NCBI GenBank assembly: GCA_028874995.1
Contig: JAPPGM010000055.1
Location: forward strand, 1 to 39,338
Direction: 5' to 3'
Source of the DNA: Gemmatimonadota bacterium
GTDB lineage: Bacteria; Gemmatimonadota; Gemmatimonadetes; Longimicrobiales; Gaopeijiaceae
Length of the DNA: 39,338 bases
This document shows positions 17,526-24,481 of the stretch, one piece after another. Below the pieces are notes generated by a model, which made no database searches, was not told the origin of the DNA, and was given only the letters and a program-made list of their open reading frames with translations. Position 1 is the first letter of the stretch, and each line of letters begins with the position of its first letter. The translations under genes were made by a program, and so were the position numbers.

Positions 17526-17593
17526 TTGCCCGGTATCCCGCATCCACGAGGCCGCCGACGCGAGGGGACCATCGCGAAGCCGTCGAGCTGGGC
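17524..17593 (+). pseudogene. Remnant of a HEPN-domain gene (C-terminal end only)
   Basis: The plus strand encodes VARYPASTRPPTRGDHREAVELG, clearly related to VARYPAHTRPVSQEDHREAVELA near the end of the HEPN gene at 20703-21096. At DNA level 17526-17590 matches 20992-21060. Nothing of the N-terminal HEPN region is present. It joins directly onto repeat copy A, as if a repeat-MNT-HEPN segment like that at 20150-21096 had lost its middle. Confidence 0.7.
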
Positions 17594-17611
17594 GGTTGGA
17601 AAACCTCTGAA

Positions 17612-18703
17612 CTACCGCCGGGAGAGCTGCGGCTCCAAGAGGTGAATGAATGGGACGCCGGCCTCCGTCTCGTGGTACGCTACCACATATCCGGAACCGC
17701 TGGCAAAGCCCAGGAAGATGCCGTCCTGATGATGCCGGCCAGTCGTCCGCCCGGTATCCGGATCCACCAAATCCAACCAGCCGTCCGAGAGCTTGACGAC
17801 GAGGGACAGGATGTCTCCGGCGCTCACCGACCCCGTCCATTCCGGATCCGGAGTATGCCAGATGATCCAGAGTCCCTGATCGTCCAGCATGGCCCCCCCA
17901 TTGCGCCCGCTCCTGCCTGCACCGGGGAAGTTCTCGACAACATAGGGTGGAGCCGCTCTGTCGAACTCCACGACCTGCCGCTCGATTACCCTGGCGACTC
18001 GGGGTTCGGGGACCAGATCCCAACGCACGAGCCGGTTGTCGACGACACCTACTTCCCACAGGGCGTCGCCCGCGCCCGCAACGAACGATCTCCGGGACGT
18101 GCTACCGGTCAACGGGGATGGGTACGGTTCCCCGTCGTCATCATAGGAGACGATCTCGCCCGAGCCGGAAATCATGTGCAGATTGTGACCGATGGCCGCA
18201 GACGTTGGCTCATCCCCTGCGAACACCACGCTGCCGTCGCCCACGACGAAGGCGGAGCCGATCTGTCCCGGGAACGCGTCGGTTCGCACGACGCGAAAAT
18301 CATGGTCGAGTATCGTTTGCCCGTCACGGGGATCGAATATGTGGATGTATCGGGGGCCCACGGCGATGTGGGAGATCGACCCGTATTCGCCCGGACCTTC
18401 ACCCCGGCGCCCGACGGTCCGCAGGAACCTGCCGCTGGAGTCGAACACCGAGATTTCCGCCTGATCCGCAGCAGCGACGAGAATCCGGCCACGGCGATCC
18501 ACCGCCACATGCGAGAACGGCGACAAAACGTGCATCCCCGGACCGTCGAGACCACCGATGGTCAGGACTGTATCGAAGGTGATGAAGCACTCGGCGCAGG
18601 ATACCTCTCCGGAAACCCGTTCGGGTATCTGGGCTGACAGATGCGCCGTAGCGGCGGCGCCTACTGCGGAGAAGGCCAGAATCAACGGGGTGATCCGTCT
18701 CAT
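17612..18703 (-). CDS. Secreted six-bladed beta-propeller protein with N-terminal CxxC (paralogue 6)
   Basis: This 363-residue protein has a signal peptide ending near AHLSAQ (residue 25) and no lipobox Cys. Ten residues on is CAEC, matching CATC in the gene at 4961-6106; the two share the layout signal peptide, CxxC, F-D-T-V-L-T-I-G. The propeller signature is GRRGEGPGEY, with adjacent blades HVAVDRRGRILVAAADQAEI and SVFDSSGRFLRTV. It ends next to the HEPN remnant and repeat A. Both CxxC paralogues might use the pair for a structural disulfide; function is unknown. Confidence 0.8.
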   Translation of the reverse strand: MRRITPLILAFSAVGAAATAHLSAQIPERVSGEVSCAECFITFDTVLTIGGLDGPGMHVLSPFSHVAVDRRGRILVAAADQAEISVFDSSGRFLRTVGRRGEGPGEYGSISHIAVGPRYIHIFDPRDGQTILDHDFRVVRTDAFPGQIGSAFVVGDGSVVFAGDEPTSAAIGHNLHMISGSGEIVSYDDDGEPYPSPLTGSTSRRSFVAGAGDALWEVGVVDNRLVRWDLVPEPRVARVIERQVVEFDRAAPPYVVENFPGAGRSGRNGGAMLDDQGLWIIWHTPDPEWTGSVSAGDILSLVVKLSDGWLDLVDPDTGRTTGRHHQDGIFLGFASGSGYVVAYHETEAGVPFIHLLEPQLSRR

Positions 18704-18844
18704 TGTCTTTCACGTTGGGGCCCGTCCGTTCGGCGACCGCGACCTCCATTGACTCGTGCTCGATTCCAAGCGTGGAAAAGAACGCTCAAGGAGAACGAGG
18801 AATGGCGCGAGCCGCGAATCACAAATCCCCTGTCGACGGGCGTT

Positions 18845-19310
18845 TCATTCTGTATCCTTTTGGAACCGGCGGCGGCGAGATCCATTCGAATAGCCCGGCA
18901 CGGTCTCGAAACCGGCCCGGGAAAAGTGGTGATCGGTGGTAAGCGCTCTGGTGAGCTCGAGTTCCTTCATCACGACGAAGCTGGTGCAATCGGTAAGGGA
19001 GAAGTCCCTGTCGCGCCATTCGAAGAACCACTCGCGTGCCTTCCGGGCGCGGGGCGCGCCGATTCGTTCCCAGCGAACTCGCGTCGACCTGCGCCCACCA
19101 CTGCTCGGCCGCGCGCAGCCCCAGGCGGGTGCGAATGAGCGTGAGTGTTTCGTCGACAACGTAGTCGGTGGAGACCAGGAAACCGCCGCCGCGCAGGTGT
19201 GCATCGCGCGCCTGGCGGCTGGCCTCATGCCCTGGGTCTGCACCGTCGGCCATGGCCATCCAGCCCGCCGTGTCGACGAAGAGCCCCGGCCTACTCGTCG
19301 GATCTGCCAT
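18845..19310 (-). pseudogene. Frameshifted PIN-domain toxin (VapC-like)
   Basis: The frame from ATG 19310 (MADPTSRPGLFVDTAGWMAM) encodes the N-terminal PIN half with VSTDYVVDETLTLIRTRLG, up to VDASSL. Near 19075 the family sequence moves to another frame and continues as RWERIGAPRARKAREWFFEW, then LTDCTSFVVMKELELTRALT and DHHFSRAGFETVPG, which supply the C-terminal Asp/Cys block and end at 18845. The uncorrected first frame reads noise to 18819. Key residues (D in LFVDTAG, E in VVDETL, D in LTDCTSF) are all present when rejoined, so the break looks recent, or is a sequencing error. It overlaps its antitoxin gene by 20 nt. Confidence 0.78.
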
Positions 19311-19545
19311 GGAGGATGCGGTCATGGTTCGCGGACGTGAGTCCGTCGCTCGACGCGCCCACCGCTTCGGCTCCGAACAGTGAGTCGTCTTCGGGTCTAC
19401 CGACGGCGACCCCTCCGTGCAGCGGTACGATCCGGAATGCGGGACGGCTGCGGTAGAGGACCGTGAAGTCCTCGCCGCGCTTCACCCGCTCGATGATCCG
19501 CCGCATCTCGTATCGAAGCGTCTTGACGTTGATCGTGGTGGACAT
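19291..19545 (-). CDS. Phd/YefM-like antitoxin for the PIN gene
   Basis: This 84-residue protein has MSTTINVKTLRYEMRRIIE, then VKRGEDFTVLYRSRPAFRIV. This is the general pattern of Phd/YefM-type antitoxins: an N-terminal helix, G-x-x-F-x-V-x-x-R-x-x-P-x-x-x-I-V-P. An acidic, flexible C-terminus follows. It precedes and overlaps the PIN gene. The toxin partner is frameshifted, so the antitoxin may now be an orphan. Two short direct repeats one helical turn apart lie upstream. Confidence 0.78.
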   Translation of the reverse strand: MSTTINVKTLRYEMRRIIERVKRGEDFTVLYRSRPAFRIVPLHGGVAVGRPEDDSLFGAEAVGASSDGLTSANHDRILHGRSDE

Positions 19546-19581
19546 CGGTTGGCCTTGGCTTGATTCCCGGGTGACGGCGCG

Positions 19582-19601
19582 AAGATAAACTTAAGATAAC
19601 C
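19582..19601. promoter_or_regulatory. Direct-repeat operator candidate before the antitoxin gene
   Basis: AAGATAAAC (19582-19590) and AAGATAACC (19593-19601) are direct repeats 11 bp apart, in an AT-rich patch 37-56 bp upstream of the antitoxin start at 19545. Spacing of one helical turn suits cooperative binding of a dimeric antitoxin. The patch also overlaps the end of the DUF1801 gene. Confidence 0.4.
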
Positions 19602-19602
19602 T

Positions 19603-20061
19603 TTAGAACAGTTTCTCCCCCGGCAACCCCGCCGCCTGTGCGAGCCAGCTTACCCAGAGCTCCTCGTCAATCTCATCCCCCTCATGAATGTGGAAATACC
19701 GCACCACCTCGTGCTTCGACGCCACCGGCGGAACCGGCCGCAGCGACGCCCCATTCAGAAACGTCACCTTGACGTACTTCGTGAAACAGTGGAACGACAG
19801 GAACCACCCCCGCCCCTCAACCCCGTAGAACGGCGAGTTCCACCTCACCGCCTTGCGCACTCCGGGCACGCTTCGCTCGACAAGCGCATCGAGCGACCGC
19901 CCGACCCCCCACTTCCACCCCGGCATGGCCGCGATATAGTCCCGCACCGGCCCATCCCCGTCCCCCTTCGGAATCTGCGGATTCCCTCCCGAAAGCAGCT
20001 TCGGCTTCGCCCCCTCACCCCTGGCGGCCCCCGCCACAGCCCGCTTCGCCACCGGAATCAC
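19603..20061 (-). CDS. DUF1801 domain protein (YdhG-like)
   Basis: The body KLLSGGNPQIPKGDGDGPVR, MPGWKWGVGRSLDALVERSV and KAVRWNSPFYGVEGRGWFLS is a good DUF1801 match: a small single-domain fold with a conserved R-K-x-V-x-W-x-x-P-F-Y core. The GTG at 20061-20059 is a guess; the frame is open to about 20106, and the family usually starts just before the KPKLLSGG block. The first ~20 codons derive from sequence also found at the end of the S9-peptidase gene (20039-20057 equals 21141-21159), so the native start may have been replaced by a rearrangement. Function is unknown. Confidence 0.75.
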   Translation of the reverse strand: MIPVAKRAVAGAARGEGAKPKLLSGGNPQIPKGDGDGPVRDYIAAMPGWKWGVGRSLDALVERSVPGVRKAVRWNSPFYGVEGRGWFLSFHCFTKYVKVTFLNGASLRPVPPVASKHEVVRYFHIHEGDEIDEELWVSWLAQAAGLPGEKLF

Positions 20062-20160
20062 GTCGCCGAAGTCACCTGCCGCAGCGTCCCGCCCTCGACC
20101 AACCACGGAGATTTGTTGTAGTCGACGGAGATGGAGGGCTGTTCATTTTGCATACTCCTT
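20039..20160 (-). pseudogene. Internally deleted remnant resembling the S9 peptidase gene
   Basis: Two patches match the intact S9 peptidase gene in the same order and strand: 20039-20057 is identical to 21141-21159 (just past its stop codon), and 20071-20100 matches 22581-22610 at 28 of 30 bases, encoding VEGGTLRQVTS against VEGGTPRQVTS. The intervening 1.4 kb is missing. On the minus strand it begins at ATG 20151 with GGAG upstream and is preceded by repeat copy B. This looks like a peptidase-like gene collapsed by internal deletion. Confidence 0.5.
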
Positions 20161-20270
20161 GCATCGGCCGCGGCGTTTCGCCAGATCTTGCGACACACCA
20201 CCTCGATTCCAGCCTGGGGACCGTGGGGGTTGGTCGTCAACTCGCCGTCGCGCATGTCTGAGCCGTACGA
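20150..20270. repeat. Dispersed ~110-bp repeat, copy B
   Basis: This is the second copy of the element at 17409-17525, in the same orientation. It runs from CATACTCCTTGCATC through GTTTCGCC, TTGCGACACA and GGGGGTTGG-CGTCAAC to GAGCCGTACG. Like copy A it ends on its minus-strand side at a Shine-Dalgarno and ATG, here belonging to a degraded gene. On the other side it leads into the MNT/HEPN pair, whereas copy A leads straight into a HEPN tail. Confidence 0.75.
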
Positions 20271-20312
20271 CCGGGCAAGCTGGGGCTGGTCGAGTCGAAG
20301 GACTTGCCCGGT
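20270..20312. promoter_or_regulatory. Long-armed inverted repeat upstream of the MNT gene
   Basis: ACCGGGCAAG (20270-20279) and CTTGCCCGGT (20303-20312) are perfect 10-bp reverse complements around a 23-nt loop, 80 bp before the MNT start at 20393. It could be an operator for the MNT/HEPN module or an RNA hairpin in its leader. No U-tract follows, so it is not a typical terminator. Confidence 0.45.
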
Positions 20313-20392
20313 TCGCCGGTGGGACCATACTTCTCCCCGGAGTGGGTGTCGCATGGCCCAGGACACCATGGGGGTACTGACCGGAGACTGAA

Positions 20393-20716
20393 ATGGATGG
20401 CACGCTGAGTGAAACTGTGCTGGATGAGGTGATCCGGCGCGTGGTCGAGGTAGCGCAGCCGGAGAAGATCATCCTTTTCGGATCGGCGGCGCGGGGGCGT
20501 ATGCGACCTGGCAGTGACCTCGATCTGCTGGTCGTTCGGGGCGGTGTGGACGCACTCGATCTCATGGGCGAAATCTATCTGAACATGCGCGGTGTAGGCA
20601 CGGCAGTCGATGCCATCGTGGCAACCCCGGAGGACCTGGAACGGTACCGTGACAGCTACGGCATGGTGATTCGGGAGGCTCTGCGCTACGGCCGGGTGGT
20701 CTATGAGGCCGCCTGA
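20393..20716 (+). CDS. mntA: MNT-type nucleotidyltransferase antitoxin (MntA-like)
   Basis: This 107-residue minimal nucleotidyltransferase has G30-S31, ten residues, then D42-L-D44 within ILFGSAARG and SDLDLLV. This is the exact GS-X10-DxD motif of enzymes that transfer nucleotides from ATP to protein. In type VII toxin-antitoxin systems MntA modifies a tyrosine of the HEPN partner and so blocks its RNase activity. GGAG lies 9 nt before the ATG. The HEPN gene overlaps by 14 nt, but it is frameshifted, so the module may be inactive. The nucleotidyltransferase itself looks intact. Confidence 0.85.
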   Translation: MDGTLSETVLDEVIRRVVEVAQPEKIILFGSAARGRMRPGSDLDLLVVRGGVDALDLMGEIYLNMRGVGTAVDAIVATPEDLERYRDSYGMVIREALRYGRVVYEAA

Positions 20717-21096
20717 GCGGTTTCCCCACGACGATCCACGGGAGTGGATGAACCGTGCACACAGCAGTTTGGCTCGTTCGAGACTATGGACGGCAGACGT
20801 GTACCTGGAGGACCTCTGCTTCGACGCACAGCAGGCCGCCGAGAAGGCCATCAAGGGGCTCCTGTTGGCACAGTGGGATACAGCATCCGTTCATTCACGA
20901 TCTGGCGGCACTGCTCTCTTTGGTCGAAGAGTCCGGAACAGGTGTTCCAGCTGAGGTCTTCGAGGCCGCAATCCTCACTCGGTACGCCGTCGTTGCCCGG
21001 TATCCCGCACACACGAGGCCGGTTTCACAAGAAGACCATCGCGAAGCAGTCGAACTGGCCGACCGAGTCGTTCGTTGGGTCGAGGGCCTACTTTGA
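20703..21096 (+). pseudogene. Frameshifted HEPN-domain protein (partner of MntA)
   Basis: From ATG 20703 the frame gives WMNRAHSSLARSRL, then YLEDLCFDAQQAAEKAIKGL. Around 20868-20880 family sequence continues in a different frame as HSGIQHPFIHDLAALLSLVE, then TRYAVVARYPAHTRPVSQED and REAVELADRVVRWVEGLL, to the stop at 21096. The unshifted frame stops at 20954. An extra G in CTGTTGGCACAG would explain it. The rejoined protein (about 130 residues) is typical of HEPN proteins encoded beside MNT enzymes. It has RYPAH (R-x3-H) instead of the R-x4-6-H RNase motif, so even the ancestral protein may not have been a canonical HEPN nuclease. Confidence 0.8.
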
Positions 21097-21160
21097 TTGG
21101 CAGTTCAATCGCTGACCCTCACCCCCGGCGCCCCCCCCGCGCCCGCTTCGCCACCGGAAA

Positions 21161-23248
21161 TCAGCTCGCCGCAGGCTTCACCCGGTACTTCTCGAACCAC
21201 GCCACGATGTTCGCCACCTTCGCCATCAGCTGGCTCGGCCGCCGGCTCATGTCGTGCGACGCACCCGGCAGCCGGATCACCGCCGTGTCGATCCCGCGCA
21301 TCTTGAGCGCGTGGAACATCTGGTACGACTCGGACAGCGGCGTCCGCAGGTCCTCCTCGCCGGTTATTAACAGCGTCGGCGTGGTCACGTTCCCGGCCAG
21401 CGAGATCGGCGAGAACCGCCAGTACGGCTCCGGGTCCTCCCACGGAAGCCCCTCGTAGCGGCTGAAGTAGTAGCCGTACCAGTTGTCGGCGGTCAGCGTC
21501 TTGCTGATCCAGTTGACGACGGGCTTCTGCGACACCGCGGCCCGGAAACGGTCGGTCTTGCCGACGATCCACGCGGTCATGATCCCGCCCGCGCTGCCGC
21601 CGGTCACAAAGAGGTTGTTCTCGTCAACGTAACCGCGCTCGATCACCGCGTCGACGCCGGAGATCAGGTCGTCGTAGTCCTCTCCAGGGTAGTTGTGGTA
21701 GAGCAGGTCGCCGAACTCTTCGCCGTAGCTGGTGCTGCCGCGCGGGTTCGCGTAGAGCACCACGTAGCCCGCCGCCGCCATCAGCTGGATCTCGGCGGAG
21801 AAGCGGTCGCCGTAGTTGGAGATCGGACCGCCGTGGATCTCGAGGATGAAGGGGTAGCGGCGGTTCGGGTCGAAGTCCGGCGGCTTGACGATCCATCCGT
21901 GGATGGGGCGGCCGTCGAAGGATGACTCCCACCAGATCTCCTCGACCGCGCCCAGGGTCCTGCCGGCGAGGAGGTCTTCGTTGAGGGCAGTGATCGTCCG
22001 CGCGCCACCGTCGCCGCGCCGGCCCACCGCCACCTCACCCGGCATATCGGGGCGGGTCTGGTTGAGGGCGAAGGTGCCGTCGTTCGCGACGGAGAAGGAG
22101 CCGCCGCCGTAGGGACGCCCGTATGAGGTGCCGCCGAGGTCGCCGGCGAGGACCGTGACATCTCCGTCCAGGGTGGTGAACGCGACCTTCGAGTTGCCCT
22201 CGTCGTCGAACTGGAAGAAGATGCCGCTGCCGTCCGCTGCCCACACCGGGTTGGACACGCTGCGGTCCAGGCCGCCGGTCACCACCCGCGCCCCGCTCCC
22301 GTCGATGTTCAGCACCTGCAGCCGGCTGACCTGGTAGGTGCGGGTGCGGTCCGCGTAGCCGACGAAGGCGATGCGGCGGCCGTCGGGTGACACGGCGGGG
22401 CTGTGGTCGGGACCGGACCGGTCGGTAAGCGCACGGATCTCCCGGGTCAGCACCGAAGCCATGTACAGCTCCGAGTTCCGATGGTCGCGCTCCCAGCCCT
22501 CGCTGCGGTTCGACGAGAAGACCAGGTGGTTGCCGTCGGGCGTCCACACCGCCGCGCTGGAGTGCTGGAAGTCACCCGATGTCACCTGCCGGGGCGTCCC
22601 GCCCTCGACCGGAACGACGAAGATGTGGCTGTACCCGAAGTCGAGATAACCCACCCCGTCCTGACGGCTCTTGAAGCGGTCCTCCATGATCGGCGGGGCC
22701 GCCCACTCGGCGCCTGCGGGGGGCCTGGGCGGCGCGGCCAGGCTCGGCGGCGCATACGGCACAAGCATGTTGAAGGCGATATGGCGTCCATCCGGGGACC
22801 AGCGCAGCCCGCTGGGGGATTCGGTCACCTGCGTGAGTGTCGCCGTCTCGCCCGTGTCCATCCAGCGGAGGTGGATCTGGCCGCTTGCCGTGTAGGCCAG
22901 CCGGGTGCCGTCCGGAGACCAGCGGGGAGAGCTGCCGGTGGCCAGACGGCGGTGGCCGGAACCGTCCGAGCCAACGATCCACAGTTCCGAGCGCTTCCGG
23001 TCCTTCATGATGTCCATCGAGGTCCGCACGTAGACGACCCGGCTGCCGTCGGGCGAGATCTGGGGGTCGGCGGCGTATTCGAGCTGGAAGACGTCCATTG
23101 GCTCGAAGGGGGACTGGGGGTGGGCGGTGGTGGGGGTGGCGAAGTTGAGGAGGATGACGGTGACAGCAAGGGGGAGGACGAGGCCGGCGTTGGATCGTAC
23201 CGGCCGGGTGCGCGGAATCCGCGGGCAGGATTGGATTTGTTCGGACAT
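21161..23248 (-). CDS. S9-family serine peptidase (acylaminoacyl-peptidase/DPP-like), exported
   Basis: This is a 695-residue prolyl-oligopeptidase family member. It has an N-terminal hydrophobic signal (VLPLAVTVILLNF), then a seven-bladed propeller with PD40-like SPDG motifs (ISPDGSRVVYV, WSPDGTRLAYT, VSPDGRRIAFV) to about residue 400. The alpha/beta-hydrolase domain has GGSAGG with the catalytic Ser near 552, Asp in EEDLRTP (about 633) and His in GASHDMS (about 665). HGGPISNYGDRFSAEIQ is the oxyanion-side block. Such enzymes trim oligopeptides, often in the periplasm. The gene is intact, and fragments related to it appear in degraded form at 20039-20160. Confidence 0.9.
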   Translation of the reverse strand: MSEQIQSCPRIPRTRPVRSNAGLVLPLAVTVILLNFATPTTAHPQSPFEPMDVFQLEYAADPQISPDGSRVVYVRTSMDIMKDRKRSELWIVGSDGSGHRRLATGSSPRWSPDGTRLAYTASGQIHLRWMDTGETATLTQVTESPSGLRWSPDGRHIAFNMLVPYAPPSLAAPPRPPAGAEWAAPPIMEDRFKSRQDGVGYLDFGYSHIFVVPVEGGTPRQVTSGDFQHSSAAVWTPDGNHLVFSSNRSEGWERDHRNSELYMASVLTREIRALTDRSGPDHSPAVSPDGRRIAFVGYADRTRTYQVSRLQVLNIDGSGARVVTGGLDRSVSNPVWAADGSGIFFQFDDEGNSKVAFTTLDGDVTVLAGDLGGTSYGRPYGGGSFSVANDGTFALNQTRPDMPGEVAVGRRGDGGARTITALNEDLLAGRTLGAVEEIWWESSFDGRPIHGWIVKPPDFDPNRRYPFILEIHGGPISNYGDRFSAEIQLMAAAGYVVLYANPRGSTSYGEEFGDLLYHNYPGEDYDDLISGVDAVIERGYVDENNLFVTGGSAGGIMTAWIVGKTDRFRAAVSQKPVVNWISKTLTADNWYGYYFSRYEGLPWEDPEPYWRFSPISLAGNVTTPTLLITGEEDLRTPLSESYQMFHALKMRGIDTAVIRLPGASHDMSRRPSQLMAKVANIVAWFEKYRVKPAAS

Positions 23249-23387
23249 CTTGGGCTCGGGTGTCGCGGGGCTCGAATGGGATGGAGACAGGCGCGGCGGG
23301 ATGCTCCAACTTCTCCCATAGGGGGCGTCAGGGGCAACCGGCGGATGCGGGTCGGCGGGTCCGTTTCAACCTGGCCGGCCGCGTTCC

Positions 23388-23597
23388 CTAGTCCGAATCG
23401 AGTAGCTCGGGCCTGATTTCGTCCCAGTCGAGGACCGGATCCGTTGCATCGCGAAGCCGCTCCCGGGCCTCGCACTCCTCCAGGTAGTCCTCCAACGCCA
23501 TGCGCAGAATTCGGGCATCACTCGGATCCAGTTGAGACGCCGCTTCCTCCACCGCCTCGATGAGCGCTTGGGGGACTCCTGCCACGTTCTCGCTCAT
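23388..23597 (-). CDS. Small acidic protein, antitoxin-like
   Basis: This 69-residue protein begins MSENVAGVPQALIEAVEEAA and continues with the helical segment SDARILRMALEDYLEECEAR, ending in the acidic tail DEIRPELLDSD. GGAG lies about 10 nt upstream. Size, an amphipathic helix and an acidic C-terminus recall small antitoxins, but no family motif is clear and no toxin gene follows on the same strand. The frame extends further upstream, but that part is unlikely to be coding. It is divergent from the DUF5674 gene. Confidence 0.5.
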   Translation of the reverse strand: MSENVAGVPQALIEAVEEAASQLDPSDARILRMALEDYLEECEARERLRDATDPVLDWDEIRPELLDSD

Positions 23598-23686
23598 GCT
23601 GCGACGCTCCGCGGATTGGATTGCAGTTTCACCCGAAGTTACCTTCCGGCCCCTCTTCACTTGGCTCACTCCCAGGAGACACCCGC

Positions 23687-24481
23687 TTGACGGCTGGACG
23701 GAAGATCTCGACACCCATCCCCCGCTCGCAACTGACCCGCTTGGCGGAAGAGCAGTTCGGTGACTGGATCAAGGCGGTCGTGGACGTGTCGCGGGGAATC
23801 ATGGCGGTCGGTGGCGACCTCCACGCGGACGACGACGCCGTGCTTCTCGCCGACGGTTCCTCGCAGCGGGATCTCTGGGGGATCAACCTCTATCCCGAAG
23901 AGGAAGGGCGGGACTGGATCGAGTTCGACTCGATGATCAACATTCGCCCCCGGGACGACAACCGCTCCCGCGGTGTCGACGACCCGCGCGTACGGGCACG
24001 CATCCGGATCGTCGTCGATTCCCTGATCATCAACGAACAGCCGACCCGAAATGACCCGGACCCTCCACAAGCGAGCCGCAGCAGGCGCCTGGGCCCGCCT
24101 GGAGCTCGTCGAGCAGCTCGGAAACGTGGGCACCGAGGTGGACCGCACCACCAAGGCCCACGAGGTAGGCCGAAGGAGGCGGTTCGAAAGCGCCCTCGAA
24201 AGAGCGCTGGAGCTCTTCGACCTGACCGCTGCCGACCCCCGTTGGCACGGCCACCGCTGCCAGGAGGTTCTGCGGGCGCGCGAAGAGTTCTGTCGCCTCT
24301 TCTTCGACCCCGACGTGCCGAGCGGCTCGGCGGAGGGGTTGCGCAGGTACTTCTTCGGCTTCGGCCACGCGGCGCGGATGCTGCACTACCGACGGCTGTC
24401 AACTGGCAGGTGACCAGCGCCCCGACGTGTAAACCGAAGCGCGCCGCGGCGTACCCTTCCCCAAACGGGAGGATGTCATGA
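23687..24481 (+). CDS. DUF5674 family protein with overlong reading frame
   Basis: The TTG at 23687 has CAGGAG 8 nt upstream. About the first 115 residues match DUF5674: IKAVVDVSRGIMAVGGDLHA, DDDAVLLADGSSQRDLWGIN and EFDSMINIRPRDDNRSRGV. The family normally ends soon after the V-D-S-L-I block (about 24040). Here the frame runs on to 24481 as an Arg/Pro-rich sequence that overlaps all of a better-looking ORF at 24051-24413. A single-base indel near 24040 would restore a TGA overlapping the next ATG (ATGA at 24051). I therefore believe the real domain ends near 24050 and the tail is spurious. DUF5674 genes often sit beside such a partner, TA-like. Confidence 0.65.
   Translation: MTAGRKISTPIPRSQLTRLAEEQFGDWIKAVVDVSRGIMAVGGDLHADDDAVLLADGSSQRDLWGINLYPEEEGRDWIEFDSMINIRPRDDNRSRGVDDPRVRARIRIVVDSLIINEQPTRNDPDPPQASRSRRLGPPGARRAARKRGHRGGPHHQGPRGRPKEAVRKRPRKSAGALRPDRCRPPLARPPLPGGSAGARRVLSPLLRPRRAERLGGGVAQVLLRLRPRGADAALPTAVNWQVTSAPTCKPKRAAAYPSPNGRMS
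24051..24413 (+). CDS. DUF5674-linked small helical protein
   Basis: This 120-residue protein has WARLELVEQLGNVGTEVDRT, a basic RRRRFESALERALELFDLT helix and LRAREEFCRLFFDP. It resembles the short helical proteins commonly encoded immediately next to DUF5674 genes, with the same N-I/V-G-x-E-V and E-R-A-L-E-L-x-D-L-T pattern. The ATG lies in an ATGA context at the expected end of the DUF5674 domain. The pair may be a toxin-antitoxin-like cassette, but no activity is known to me. Confidence 0.6.
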   Translation: MTRTLHKRAAAGAWARLELVEQLGNVGTEVDRTTKAHEVGRRRRFESALERALELFDLTAADPRWHGHRCQEVLRAREEFCRLFFDPDVPSGSAEGLRRYFFGFGHAARMLHYRRLSTGR

